NCBI GenBank assembly: GCA_020831525.1 | Contig: JAFIGH010000006.1 | Coordinates: 40,816-104,815 of the forward strand | Reading direction: 5' to 3' | DNA: 64,000 nt | DNA from: Opitutales bacterium | GTDB taxonomy: Bacteria; Verrucomicrobiota; Verrucomicrobiia; Opitutales; Oceanipulchritudinaceae | In this document: piece by piece, positions 17,992-27,339 of the stretch | Position numbering within the stretch: position 1 is the stretch's first letter | Layout of the letters: each line of letters starts with the position of its first letter | Notes under the pieces: generated by a model | Told to the model about the DNA's origin: nothing | Databases searched by the model: none | Seen by the model: only the letters and a program-made list of their open reading frames with translations | Program-made: the position numbers and the translations under genes

Positions 17992-19017
17992 TCAGAGGTC
18001 GGATGGGAGCAACCTTTGGCGCAGTGGCTCCAGTTGCTGATGTTCCTGAATAATCTCCTCGAGGAGAGAGTCATAGGCGCCGACGGCCAAGCGAATGGGG
18101 ATATTGCCAAGCGCGTTGAGGATGGACCTCCCTTCGACTTCGTCTTTCACCCCGCGCCAATGCCTTCCGAGAGCATCGACATCGTGCGCTTCGACATGGG
18201 TGATCGCAGCCTCGTAGATCCGTAGGATTGCGTTTCTCGTTCGGTTTGGGTGAAAGAACAGACGATTTGTGATGATGCCGCTTTGTTCCGCGGCCAAGGA
18301 TTCGAGATGCGTCGCCATCGAGGCGTATTCCGCGCGCAACACACGGACCAGAGAGTCCGTCGGGTCGGGTGGGGAGTCGAGAAGTCGGGCAAAGCTCGTC
18401 CACTCAGCGTGTGCCAACGCGGGCCTTAGGCGGTCAGCCGTTGTCCAGACCCTGCGGATGGAATCGATTGCGACCATGTGGTGCAGCAGCGTCCGCACAT
18501 GCGGCAGCCAATTTTGCAAGATTGCGCCCGTATCGCGGAGCAGTGGGAATTTGGAGCCTCTGCTGAAGACGGCCGCGTATTCTGCTTTGAAACAGATGAG
18601 CGCGGCAAGATTCAGAAGGCCGTTTACGTCCAGTAGATCTTCGTCTGCGGCGGACAACACAAACGCATCGCCTATCTGCGGATACTGCGCGAGTTCGTGC
18701 AGAAGGAACAAGCGTGGTTCGAAGCGTTTCCAGTCCGCGAGAAGACTCTCTTCGATGTCGAGCAAGTGTTTTCGATGGGCTTCCGAGCCGAATTCGAGAT
18801 CCTTAAGGTCGTGCTTACGGCGTTCGAGTTTAGGAGAAAGCTCAAGCCCGGAGCATAGGCTCTTTAACAGTGCGTAGGATTCCTCGCCCAGATCCGGCAG
18901 GGGCGCGAGAACATCAATATCCGGCTCGATGAGTGTTTCCCGTTCGTCGATGAGGAGAAACGCCGCAAGGAATGAAAGCGCGAGGATCGCGCCCGCGGCT
19001 GGGATTTTCCAGATCAT
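17992..19017 (-). CDS. membrane-anchored protein of unknown function
   Basis: 341 residues. One N-terminal hydrophobic helix (about 6-22, AGAILALSFLAAFLLI) probably anchors it, with a mostly alpha-helical periplasmic or cytoplasmic body rich in Leu, Glu and His (DLGEESYALLKSLCSGLEL; LLHELAQYPQIGDAFVL). I recognise no family. Base composition is visibly less GC-rich than its neighbours (one 60-base line counted at 52 percent against 62 percent in the adjacent TPR gene), suggesting recent acquisition or relaxed selection. It is transcribed away from the SDR-like gene (182-base gap) and converges with the SnoaL-like gene. Confidence 0.65.
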   Translation of the reverse strand: MIWKIPAAGAILALSFLAAFLLIDERETLIEPDIDVLAPLPDLGEESYALLKSLCSGLELSPKLERRKHDLKDLEFGSEAHRKHLLDIEESLLADWKRFEPRLFLLHELAQYPQIGDAFVLSAADEDLLDVNGLLNLAALICFKAEYAAVFSRGSKFPLLRDTGAILQNWLPHVRTLLHHMVAIDSIRRVWTTADRLRPALAHAEWTSFARLLDSPPDPTDSLVRVLRAEYASMATHLESLAAEQSGIITNRLFFHPNRTRNAILRIYEAAITHVEAHDVDALGRHWRGVKDEVEGRSILNALGNIPIRLAVGAYDSLLEEIIQEHQQLEPLRQRLLPSDL

Positions 19018-19199
19018 AGCGTGTGAAATTCGATGTTTCCGGCCCGCCCGTCAACGTCCGTCGAAGGCGTGGGTGCTGATTGCCGACGCTTGCATTCGGC
19101 GTGGGCGCGTGATACGAGCGGCGGTTTATTTTTTCCGAACGGTGGTCCGGAGGGCGCATGCAGTGCCCGACGACTGCGGCGGTACAATGGATTTTCTGT

Positions 19200-20735
19200 A
19201 TGGATGTGGCAATTGTGACGGGCGCCTCCTCGGTATTGGGGCTGGCGATTTCGCGGCGACTGATCGACCTCGGTTTCCGGGTCTACGGTCTGGGCGGTAA
19301 CTTCGCGGATATTCCGCTGCGCAACTCGGCCTTTGTGCCGGTGAACTGCAATCTTGCCGATCCCGGACAAGTGGAGGGCTGCGCGCGCGAGATCATCGCC
19401 AAGGAGCGGGCCGTCTGCCTCGTCGTCAACAACGCCAAGCTCTACCCGCCGGAGGACCTCACGCAGGCGACGACCGACCAGTTGGAGCGCAGCCTCACGG
19501 TGAACCTCCTCTGTCCGCTGATCCTCTTGCGCGAGGCGCTGCCGGGCCTGCAGCGCCTGCAGGGGCAGATCGTAAACATCGCCTCGGCCACGCCTGAAAC
19601 CGGACGCGGGGGCCCCACGGGCGCGGCGACGGCGGGCGCGCTGCGCTGGATGGGCGAGCAGCTTTTCCAGCAGGTGCGCGAGACGGGCGTGAAGGTGACA
19701 ACGATTTCGCCCGAGCCCAACCGCTGGCGTCCCGCCGACACCGCGCCCGCGCCCGGACAGCGCCCGCAGAGTGTGATCGACCCCGATGCCGTCGCCGGGT
19801 GTGTCGCCGACCTCGTGTCCAACCGCAGCGGCAACGTCATCACGGAGATCGTCTTGCGCCCGCAGCGTATTGTGGAAAAACCGCAGGTTCCGGTGCGCGA
19901 ACTGCCCTACCCGAAGCCGCAGCCAATCCCCTACACCGTGCCGCGCGCGGAAATCGAGGCGGAGGAGCAGCTCGACGATGAGCGCGAGATTGCGCAGGAA
20001 CGTCGGGAAGGTGGCGGCCAAACCGGTCCGGAGGACGGCGAAGACGCACGCCGTGGGCGGCGCCGTTCCCGCCGTCGGCGCGGCAAGGGCGACCGCGGGC
20101 GCGACGAGGCGCGCGAGGGAACGCCCGGACGGAGGGAAGATGCCGGACCGCCGCCGATGGAGTCCGGAAAAGCGCAGGCGGGCAGCGACGGGCAAGATGG
20201 AGAACAAGGGAGGCGTGGTGCCGCCCCGTCCGCCGCCGCGCCGCGGGAAGAACCGAAGCAACCGACCGCGGGGGAAGGCGGCGAAGGCAGCCGGCGCAAA
20301 CGTCGGCGCAAACCGCGCCCGTCATCCATGGGGGTTCGCAGCGACCGTCCGCCGTTTGCCTCCGACGCCGGCGGCCCGAAATCGCCTGCCACGCCTGCGC
20401 AAGACAAGCCGCGTCGTTCCGGCCAGCCGCGTCCTGCTGCAGATGCTCCCGACATTGCCTCCGGCAGCCGTCCGTCCGGTCCCGCGCCGCGGTCCGCTGC
20501 ATCGGTTCCCGGGGAGAAAGAAGGTGCCGCGTCCACGGGCGAGAAGCCGGCACCGGCCAAAGCGGCTAAGCGAGCCGCGAAGAAGGCTGCAAAGAAAGCG
20601 GCAAAAAAGGCCGCGAAAAGAGCGGTCAAGAAGTCCGGCACAACGAAAGGCGGCGCGAAAAAGAGCCCGGCGAAGAAAGCCGCGAAAAAGGCGGCCCGGA
20701 AAGCGGCGGATAATGCCGACGCGGCACGGGACTAG
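19200..20735 (+). CDS. degenerate short-chain dehydrogenase fused to histone-like basic tail
   Basis: 511 residues. Residues 1 to about 230 are an SDR Rossmann fold: TGASSVLG (7-14), VVNNAKL in place of NNAG, and a catalytic-type Ser in VNIASATPE. The YxxxK pair is absent: the aligned stretch reads TGAAT. From about 245 the chain is disordered and charged: a Glu-rich linker, two Arg clusters (RRGRRRSRRRRGKGDRGR; RRKRRRKPRP) and a C-terminal KAAKKA repeat block like bacterial histone H1 mimics. It may bind RNA, DNA or polyphosphate rather than act as an oxidoreductase. ATG 19200 directly precedes the Rossmann strand. Confidence 0.8.
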   Translation: MDVAIVTGASSVLGLAISRRLIDLGFRVYGLGGNFADIPLRNSAFVPVNCNLADPGQVEGCAREIIAKERAVCLVVNNAKLYPPEDLTQATTDQLERSLTVNLLCPLILLREALPGLQRLQGQIVNIASATPETGRGGPTGAATAGALRWMGEQLFQQVRETGVKVTTISPEPNRWRPADTAPAPGQRPQSVIDPDAVAGCVADLVSNRSGNVITEIVLRPQRIVEKPQVPVRELPYPKPQPIPYTVPRAEIEAEEQLDDEREIAQERREGGGQTGPEDGEDARRGRRRSRRRRGKGDRGRDEAREGTPGRREDAGPPPMESGKAQAGSDGQDGEQGRRGAAPSAAAPREEPKQPTAGEGGEGSRRKRRRKPRPSSMGVRSDRPPFASDAGGPKSPATPAQDKPRRSGQPRPAADAPDIASGSRPSGPAPRSAASVPGEKEGAASTGEKPAPAKAAKRAAKKAAKKAAKKAAKRAVKKSGTTKGGAKKSPAKKAAKKAARKAADNADAARD

Positions 20736-20771
20736 CTAACGTCCTTTCATGCTTCCAAGAAAAGAACCGTA

Positions 20772-21149
20772 ATGCACCTGAAGGTGTTGGCATCCGAGCT
20801 TGGCGTCGTCCGCTGTGATCCGGGCGCTGAAATCCCCGTCTGGGTGTGGAAGAGCCCGTTCTATTCCATCACCCGAACGGCGGATGAGCTGTCTATTTTC
20901 TGCGAGGCGGAGGCCATTCCCGCCGCCGCCGCCGGTGCGGCGCGCGGTTGGCGCGCTCTCTGCGTCGCCGGGCAGATACCGCTCGAACTCTCCGGGGTGC
21001 TTGCCTCCCTTGTCATGCCAATGGCAAGCCGTCAAATCAGCATATTTTCCATCTCCACCCACGACACAGACTACATGCTCGTGCCGTCGGACCGGCTCGA
21101 CGACGCCGTCGAGGTCCTGCGCTCGGCGGGGCACGACATCGAATTCTGA
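20772..21149 (+). CDS. ACT domain protein
   Basis: 125 residues. A tandem-ACT-like small protein: WRALCVAGQIPLELSGVLASLVMPMASRQISIFSISTHDTDYMLV is the well-conserved ACT core (amino-acid-binding beta-alpha-beta-beta-alpha-beta). Stand-alone members are thought to sense amino acids; ligand and partner are unknown. Lies 36 bases after the SDR-like gene, so it may share its transcript. Confidence 0.8.
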   Translation: MHLKVLASELGVVRCDPGAEIPVWVWKSPFYSITRTADELSIFCEAEAIPAAAAGAARGWRALCVAGQIPLELSGVLASLVMPMASRQISIFSISTHDTDYMLVPSDRLDDAVEVLRSAGHDIEF

Positions 21150-21267
21150 AGAGCACCGCGTCTCCGCGTCCCTCGGCAAACCGTTGAGGCAGTCTCGCAT
21201 CCAACCGGTCCCCGGCAAGTATGCAAAGGGATTGCACCGGAGGCGGGAATCAGTTTTCATCGGGCTT

Positions 21268-21744
21268 ATGAGTAATCCTTCTTCTCCTGTATCTTCGCCC
21301 GTAGTTGTCTCTACGGATCAGACGCCTCCCGTGCTGCGTGCTTTTGGGGACGAGGTCACATTGTTGCTCGGGGGCGCGCAGACCGGCGGCAAGCTTTCGC
21401 TGTGGACAGAGGTCGTGCCGCCCGGGGGCGGGCCGCCGCCGCACCGGCATCTGCGCGAAGACGAGTGGTTTATCGTGCAGGAGGGCACGTTTTCCTTTTT
21501 CGTGTCGGGCGAATGGCGCGAACTCGGGCCGGGCGGGGCGGCGTTTATGCCGCGCGAGTCCGTCCACACGTTCAAGAACACCGGCAGCACGCCCGGGAAA
21601 CTGCTCATTGGGACCTCTCCGGCCGGATTCGAGACGTTCTTCGGGCGGTGTGCGGAGGAGTTTTCCCGCGAGAGCGGACCGGACATGGGCCGCATCATGG
21701 TGATCGCGGGCGAACACGGGATTGAATTTGAGCCGACGGCCTAG
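21268..21744 (+). CDS. cupin-domain protein
   Basis: 158 residues. The cupin motif 1 is PPPHRHLREDEWFIVQEGTF with the His-x-His and Glu metal ligands, and motif 2 includes PRESVHTFKN. Such single-domain cupins are often metal-dependent dioxygenases, isomerases or storage proteins; nothing fixes which. ATG 21268 chosen since the upstream frame overlaps the end of the ACT gene. The subtilase gene follows 100 bases later. Confidence 0.82.
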   Translation: MSNPSSPVSSPVVVSTDQTPPVLRAFGDEVTLLLGGAQTGGKLSLWTEVVPPGGGPPPHRHLREDEWFIVQEGTFSFFVSGEWRELGPGGAAFMPRESVHTFKNTGSTPGKLLIGTSPAGFETFFGRCAEEFSRESGPDMGRIMVIAGEHGIEFEPTA

Positions 21745-21843
21745 TCGGGTATGATTTGGTCCGTCGTCTGTCTTTGCGCGGCGAAGAGCCTTCCATGAGG
21801 GGTGGACTCGTTCTTTGCGCAGCGGGCGGTCTGGTTTCGCGCT

Positions 21844-24237
21844 ATGAAGCATTGGTATTTTCGGTTTCCGGGGTTGTCCCGCGCATGGCGGGCGGTGGGC
21901 TTCACCGCCGCGGCCGGTATTTTGTTAGTGATCATCGGGCGGGACCTGCCCGATTATACGGATCGCGCCGCGTCGTTGCGGGGCGGCGCCCATGAGGAGA
22001 ACGTCGACTCGTCTCAAGATTCCGGAGCGGGCGGGGTAGATGGCGATGGCTCGCAAGAGTTTTCTTTTGGTGACATAAGCCTTCCCGCGCCCCTTGCGCT
22101 AGCTGACCGGTATACGGTATTGATAGACAAACGCACAACCGTCCTCTCACCCGCTAACGATAGCGAACAGGGTGCGCTGGAGCGTGTCGCTCTCTGGGGG
22201 GATGTGGGAACGGGCGAGCGGGTGCGTTCCGTGCAATGGTTTGCGGCAGGGGCGGAAGAAGCGGTCGATCCGGAGCCAACGATGGAGGCGCTCATGGCGG
22301 CGGATTATTTCATCGTGTCGCCCGTAGCGGCGACCGGCTGGGAGGCCTTGGATGCTGTGCTGGAAGCAGGTGGATGGAGTATTTCTCGGCGGCATCCGGG
22401 CAGCCGTGTAGCGCGCGTGACCGCGCCGTTGGTGTTCGAGGGCGGACTCGACGGTCTGGAAACGGCGCTGATTGTGCTGCAGAATAAGTTGCCGAAAGGA
22501 TACCTTTCGGGCTGGACCCATTTTCTGGAACCCGCCTTGGTTCCGAACGATACTGAGTACCCGCAGCAATGGGCCCCGGGTGTGATCGACGCACCCTCCG
22601 CTTGGACGCGTACGACTGGATCGAGTGATATCGTTGTGGCCGTGATTGATACGGGGGTGGATTACAACCACCCGGACCTCAGGCCGAACATGTGGTCGAA
22701 TCCCCACGAGGCCGCGGACGGCACGGACACGAGTGGAAACGGATTTGTCGATGACATCCGCGGTTGGGATTTCGCAGGCAACACGAACGATCCGCGTGAC
22801 GTCTCCTCGCACGGCACCGGCGTGGCCGGGGTCCTCGGCGCGGTGGGCAACAACGCCTTCGGAATTGCCGGTGTGGCATGGTCGGTGCGGATGATGCCGC
22901 TTGCGGTGGGCTCTTCGAATATCCCTGTGGACCGCATTGTGGATGCCATTGACTACGCGATTTGGCAGAGGGAGGAGGGCGGACAGAATGTTGTCGCCGT
23001 CAACATCTCGCTCGGCGGACGCATGCCGGACGTGGGGCGCGACGAAGAGACACCCTTGTTTCTCGCTGTGCGGCGGGCGCGTGACGCCGGTATTCTCGGT
23101 GTCTTCGCGGCCGGGAACGACGGCTTGAACAACGACGCTCCGGTCGCCGGTCGCCCCAACCATTTCTTCCCGTCCGACATCGATCTGGAGAACGTCCTCT
23201 CCGTCGCCAGCACGACGTCCGCCGACAATCTGTACTCGACGAGTAACTTTGGCCCGGAGTCCGTCAATCTCGCCGCGCCGGGACACATGATCCGCACTCC
23301 GTTTCCCGGCGACGGCTTCTTGAACCAGACTGGCACTTCGTTTGCCGCGCCGCATGTGTCGGGCGCCGTGGCACTCGTTTATGCCTCCAATCCCCACCTT
23401 CTCCCCGGCGATGTGCGCGCCGCTGTGATCAACGGGAGCACACCGCTTGTCTCTTTGGAGGGCAAGCTGGCGAATCCGGTGCGCCTTTCCCTCGGCGGCG
23501 TCCTCGACGAGGCGGCCCGCTGGCCCCGCGTCCTCTCCACAGCGGCCTGGACTGCGCTGCCTTTCCTGCGCTCCATCGATCCGGAGCCTTTGCCGGTTGT
23601 CGTGGAAATTGAAGGCGACACAGTCGAGACGGTAACCTTTGTTCTTGATGAAGAAGTGTTTGCTGCCGATTCCGGAGAGTCCTTGGAGTGGAGTGTTTCG
23701 TGGAATCCGCCCGGTCCGGGCGAGTATGCATGGAGAGTCCTGGCGGAGAGCGCGGAGGGTCGCGCAGTGGAGGCGGAGATGCCTCCGGTCGGGGTTCTGG
23801 CTCCCTATCCTTATTGGCAGGCGACCCAGTTCGGGGTAAATTACGAGAAAGCGGTTAACGGCTTCGACCCGCAGAGCGGTGGCGGCGCGGGCTGGACACT
23901 TGCCGAGCGTTTTGTTTTCGGGCTTGGGATCGACGCCGCGATCCAGCCCTCGCCCCCCGCCACCGTTCCTGAAGGGAGAGTCACAGCATTTTCTTTGTCC
24001 GATAATGAAACTATAGAGTTACGTTTCTGGCAGTCGACGGATTCGCTCTTTGTTCCGCTCACAGTTCAGTCCTCGCACGGGCTTGGTGCTGTCGATTGGG
24101 ATACCGTCGACGCCGCGGAGACGGATATTCTTGAGAATCATCCGGAGACGGGCCGGGTTCTTCGTCGGGTTGCCGTTCCCGCGCCGGACGCAGGCGCTCC
24201 GCGATTCTACCGTCTGCGCTTCGATCTCGAACCGTAG
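21844..24237 (+). CDS. subtilisin-family (S8) serine protease, membrane-anchored or exported
   Basis: 797 residues. N-terminal hydrophobic segment after RFPGLSRAWRAVGFTAAAG (signal or anchor), a propeptide-like region, then the S8 catalytic domain: Asp269 in AVIDTGVDYNHPDL, His323 in SSHGTGVAGVLG, Ser499 in TGTSFAAPHVSG, and an oxyanion Asn in FAAGNDG. The C-terminal 220 residues form a beta-rich domain ending RFYRLRFDLEP. Full catalytic triad, so active. Start ATG 21844 preferred over GTG 21802 because it directly precedes the hydrophobic segment. Substrates unknown; likely extracellular nutrient protein breakdown. Confidence 0.9.
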   Translation: MKHWYFRFPGLSRAWRAVGFTAAAGILLVIIGRDLPDYTDRAASLRGGAHEENVDSSQDSGAGGVDGDGSQEFSFGDISLPAPLALADRYTVLIDKRTTVLSPANDSEQGALERVALWGDVGTGERVRSVQWFAAGAEEAVDPEPTMEALMAADYFIVSPVAATGWEALDAVLEAGGWSISRRHPGSRVARVTAPLVFEGGLDGLETALIVLQNKLPKGYLSGWTHFLEPALVPNDTEYPQQWAPGVIDAPSAWTRTTGSSDIVVAVIDTGVDYNHPDLRPNMWSNPHEAADGTDTSGNGFVDDIRGWDFAGNTNDPRDVSSHGTGVAGVLGAVGNNAFGIAGVAWSVRMMPLAVGSSNIPVDRIVDAIDYAIWQREEGGQNVVAVNISLGGRMPDVGRDEETPLFLAVRRARDAGILGVFAAGNDGLNNDAPVAGRPNHFFPSDIDLENVLSVASTTSADNLYSTSNFGPESVNLAAPGHMIRTPFPGDGFLNQTGTSFAAPHVSGAVALVYASNPHLLPGDVRAAVINGSTPLVSLEGKLANPVRLSLGGVLDEAARWPRVLSTAAWTALPFLRSIDPEPLPVVVEIEGDTVETVTFVLDEEVFAADSGESLEWSVSWNPPGPGEYAWRVLAESAEGRAVEAEMPPVGVLAPYPYWQATQFGVNYEKAVNGFDPQSGGGAGWTLAERFVFGLGIDAAIQPSPPATVPEGRVTAFSLSDNETIELRFWQSTDSLFVPLTVQSSHGLGAVDWDTVDAAETDILENHPETGRVLRRVAVPAPDAGAPRFYRLRFDLEP

Positions 24238-24241
24238 AGAA

Positions 24242-24257
24242 ATGCGGGGCACCGCAT
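24242..24257. terminator. short hairpin between convergent subtilase and RAYT genes
   Basis: ATGCGG-GGCA-CCGCAT is a perfect 6-bp stem with a 4-base loop, 4 bases after the subtilase stop and 5 bases before the end of the convergent RAYT gene. No T tract follows, so it may be a weak bidirectional terminator or a REP-type palindrome. Confidence 0.35.
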
Positions 24258-24262
24258 AAGTG

Positions 24263-25324
24263 TCAGCCCGCTTTTCCGGTCCTCGGTCTTCGGGCGTTAC
24301 AGAGAGCGGGCGCCTCTTCTGCTCCGTCCACGCTTGCAGCGGGCTCAGGTCGTCGAGGAATGTCGGTGCGCGCGCACCATCCCGCGACAAACCGCCGCGT
24401 ACCCACCACAGCACCGCGCAGCATTCCCGGTATCCTTTCCATCAAATCCAGTCCCAAAGCGGCTTCTTCCCGGATATTTTTGCCGTCGAGGCGCCCGGTA
24501 TCGTCCTTCACGCGCAACAACAACCTGTAAGACTCAAAATACCTCTTCGCTTCCTCTCCCTGCTTCCGATCACAGTGATGTCCGGCTGCGCGTGACTCTG
24601 AATCATCTACCTCTAGCCTCTGTGTGCCGAGCATCCCCGCGATGCCCGCCCGCGCCCACGCGCGCAGTGATTGCGGCACCTCCCCGCCGGTCGCCGCGCC
24701 CCAGCCGCTCCAGCGGTAGGCCTCCGCCCGCTCCGCCAAGCCCGCGCGCACCGGGTTCAGCTCGATATACGCGCCCACCACACGCAGCACCGCCGCGCTG
24801 TCCTGCACCACGCAGCTCTTGTAGCGCTCCGCCCACAACGTCCCCACGCGCCCGCGCTCCCCGTTGTACCACACGCTGTAACGCTGCTTGAGTGTCTTCA
24901 TGAACCCCGCCAGATCGCCCATGCGACCGCGCAGGTGCGCGCGCAGTTCCTTAGCGTCATCCAGCTTCGAGTCCAGCACCCACGCCACCCGCCGCGCGTC
25001 CATGTTGATATACGGGCACTTCTCCTCCCCGTAGAGCGCGCGGAAGCGCCGCACCAGCTCCTTGTCGTCCGCTTCCTTCGCCCGCGGGTCGACCCGCACG
25101 AGGATATGGTAGTGGTTGGACATCACGCAGAAGGTCAGCACCTGCACCCCGCAGAAGTCCGCCACGCGCCGCAGCTCCGCGACAAAGCGGTCCTTCGCCT
25201 CCTCGTCGCCAAGCAGCCGCTCCTTGTTCACACACCTGCCGTAGCAATGATAACACGCGGATTCACCCTCCGGGGCAACCAGTCTTCGGGGATAGGGTCG
25301 TCGGTACATGAGATCAACTTTCAT
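24263..25324 (-). mobile_element. REP-associated tyrosine transposase (RAYT), Y1/HUH family, copy 1
   Basis: 353 residues. The HUH motif is in VMSNHYHILVRV and the Y1 nucleophile is probably in MKTLKQRYSVWYN; GTLWAERYKSCVV and YIELNPVRAGLAERAEAYRWSGW are family landmarks. These enzymes process hairpin DNA (REP/BIME) as single strands and are usually domesticated single genes, not insertion sequences. No terminal repeats flank it. The tail after about 300 is Ala/Arg-rich and of unknown function. Copy 2 lies at 46637-47641 and differs substantially in sequence. Both contain the block RGRMGD/RRRMGD-type helix followed by FM(K/R)TL(K/R)QRY. Confidence 0.85.
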
Positions 25325-25344
25325 TTAAACTTGAGAAACGCAAG

Positions 25345-25363
25345 ATAAATGGCATTCATTTAT
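25345..25363. repeat. 7-bp inverted repeat upstream of RAYT copy 1
   Basis: ATAAATG (25345-25351) and CATTTAT (25357-25363) are perfect arms with a 5-base spacer GCATT, followed by TTTT. It lies between LysR (stop at 25463) and the RAYT start (25324), where both genes run on the minus strand. Candidate terminator of the LysR transcript or a site acted on by the RAYT. Confidence 0.35.
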
Positions 25364-25462
25364 TTTTAGAATGTCAGGAATTAACTGTCTGCTTTTATTT
25401 AATCAATGGCAAGCATTAATTTGTTGTCTTTGGTGACTGTCGTTGCGGGGTGGTGGGAGGGT

Positions 25463-26431
25463 TTATTGGGCTTTTGCGGCGGCCTTTGTGCGGGCGGCGG
25501 CGGGTTTGCGCCGTGTGGGCACGGTGTCTTCAGGGGCGGCGTTGTCTTTGTAGGGTTTGCCGGTGAGGTTGGCGATGAACTTCTTCATGGCTGGGGTGAG
25601 GACACGGCCCTTGCGGTGGATGATGGCGAGAGGGCGGGTGAACTGTTTGCCCTTGAGGGGGATGAGTTTGAGGAGGCCCTGTTTGACTTCCTGGTCGACG
25701 GTAGCGGCGGGAACGATGGCCACGCCGGCGTCGATCTCGACGGCACGTTTGACGGTCTCGATGTTGTCGAACTCCATGACAGGATCGGCTTCGAGGCGCG
25801 CCTCACGAAAGACCTGATCGGTGGCGCGGCGGGTGGGGATGTCTTGTTCGAAGCCGATGATCTTCTGTGCGGCGATATCAGCGAGTTCGATGTTCTTGCG
25901 CGAGGCGAAGGGGTGGCCGGGATTGCAGATGAGGACGAGGCGGTCCTCGTGGAAGGGAATGATCTCGATCTGCCGCACTTTCTGTGGGTAGGCGACGAGG
26001 CCGAGGTCGACGGCGTTGTGGACGATATCGTCGTAGACGAGGTTGGAGCGCCGGTATTCGACGCGGACGTTGACGGACGGAAAGTCCTTGAGGAAACGGG
26101 TGATGTAGGGCGGAAGTTCGTGCAATCCGATGCTGTAGATGGTGGAGATGTGGATGGTGCCGCTGATGATCTTGCGCATTTCCTGCAGTTCGCTTACGAG
26201 TTTTTCGTAGCGGTAGAGGATGTCTTTGGCGCTGTCGTAGAGCTTTTGTCCTTCGCGGGTGAGCCGGAATTGCTTTTGGCTGCGGTCGACGATGAGGACG
26301 TTGAAGTGGCGTTCCATGGAGCGAAGCTGCTGGCTGACGGCCGATTGGGTGACGCCGTTGAGTTTCGCCGCGCGCGAAAAACTCTGGCTTTCAACGAGGT
26401 CCGAGAAGATCTTGAAGTTCTCTATGTGCAT
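25463..26431 (-). CDS. LysR-family transcriptional regulator
   Basis: 322 residues. N-terminal winged helix MHIENFKIFSDLVESQSFSR then LNGVTQSAVSQQLRSMERHF, the LysR HTH; effector domain from about residue 90 (GTIHISTIYSIGLHELPPYI). A C-terminal Lys/Ala/Arg tail is added beyond the normal end. ATG 26431 starts the HTH exactly; the frame is open 25 codons further but covers the promoter. Divergent from the YggS gene with a T-N11-A box between them, so it most likely represses itself and may regulate yggS. The effector is unknown. Confidence 0.9.
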   Translation of the reverse strand: MHIENFKIFSDLVESQSFSRAAKLNGVTQSAVSQQLRSMERHFNVLIVDRSQKQFRLTREGQKLYDSAKDILYRYEKLVSELQEMRKIISGTIHISTIYSIGLHELPPYITRFLKDFPSVNVRVEYRRSNLVYDDIVHNAVDLGLVAYPQKVRQIEIIPFHEDRLVLICNPGHPFASRKNIELADIAAQKIIGFEQDIPTRRATDQVFREARLEADPVMEFDNIETVKRAVEIDAGVAIVPAATVDQEVKQGLLKLIPLKGKQFTRPLAIIHRKGRVLTPAMKKFIANLTGKPYKDNAAPEDTVPTRRKPAAARTKAAAKAQ

Positions 26432-26466
26432 CTTGCTAAGGGGTGTTTCGTGGTTTACACCTAATG

Positions 26467-26487
26467 TTAATCGGCTACTGATATTAA
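26467..26487. promoter_or_regulatory. LysR-type operator, TTAAT-N11-ATTAA
   Basis: TTAAT (26467-26471) and ATTAA (26483-26487) are perfect inverted half-sites separated by 11 bases, exactly the T-N11-A form bound by LysR proteins. It is 36 bases upstream of the LysR start and 36 before the yggS ATG. Confidence 0.6.
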
Positions 26488-26523
26488 GCTCGCTAATGAT
26501 TTTCAAGGTTTAATTTAGATAAA

Positions 26524-27246
26524 ATGATGATAGATCCGGAAGGGTTCAGACGGCGGTTCGAAGAGACGCGCTCCCGCATCGTGGAGGCGGCGGCCCGTGC
26601 GGGCCGTGACGCGGGGGAGATCACGCTCATGGCGGTGACGAAAACGCATGGTCCTGAAGCGGTGGACGCGGCGGCTGCGGCGGATTTGCGGCATATCGGC
26701 GAGAACCGTGTGCAAGAGGCGGCGAAGAAGCAGTCCGGGGTGAAAGCGGAGGTCTACTGGGAGCTGATCGGGCCGTTGCAATCGAACAAAGCGCGGCTCG
26801 CGGCGGCCCACTTCGACCGTGTGCAAACGGTGGACCGCGCGAAGATCGTGCGCGCCCTCGACCGCGCCTGCGGAGAGCTGGGGCGACCGGTATTGCCTGT
26901 GCTTGTGCAGGTGAACGTGAGTGAAGACCCGCGCAAGGCAGGGGTTTCCGTGAGGGACGCGCCCGCGCTGGCCGAAGCGGTGTCGGCGGCGGAGCACCTG
27001 CGGCTGGAGGGGCTGATGACGATACCCGCGCTCGATGATGATGCCGAGGTGGCGCGGCGCGCGTTTGCGGGATTGCGGGATCTGCGTGACCGGCTGGCGG
27101 AGAGGCTGGGAATGCCGCTGCCGGTGCTCTCCATGGGCATGACGGGCGATCTCGAGACTGCGGTGGAGGAGGGAAGCACGCTTCTGCGCGTGGGCACGGC
27201 GCTTTTCGGCGAACGCGGGTCCGGGTTCGACACTTGTGTAGGTTGA
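26524..27246 (+). CDS. YggS/PLPBP-family pyridoxal phosphate homeostasis protein
   Basis: 240 residues. PLP lysine in LMAVTKTHGPE, phosphate-binding region SMGMTGDLETAVEEGSTLLRVGTALFG, and HIGENRVQEAAKK and WELIGPLQSNKA are textbook YggS. It has no known catalytic activity but buffers PLP and affects amino-acid homeostasis. Divergent from the LysR gene, with a LysR-type box between. The AsmA-like gene starts 93 bases downstream. Confidence 0.93.
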   Translation: MMIDPEGFRRRFEETRSRIVEAAARAGRDAGEITLMAVTKTHGPEAVDAAAAADLRHIGENRVQEAAKKQSGVKAEVYWELIGPLQSNKARLAAAHFDRVQTVDRAKIVRALDRACGELGRPVLPVLVQVNVSEDPRKAGVSVRDAPALAEAVSAAEHLRLEGLMTIPALDDDAEVARRAFAGLRDLRDRLAERLGMPLPVLSMGMTGDLETAVEEGSTLLRVGTALFGERGSGFDTCVG

Positions 27247-27339
27247 ACGGATATTGTTGAATTGCGCTCTTAGAATCGGTGCGGGCGGGCTGGTGCCGGA
27301 TGGGTGAGACGTCCGCATGCTCCGCTGCCGGAACAGACC

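Noticed and set aside
20560..20720. Lys/Ala codon repeats mistaken for a DNA repeat or CRISPR
   Set aside because: They translate in frame as a KAAKKA protein tail and have no spacer structure.
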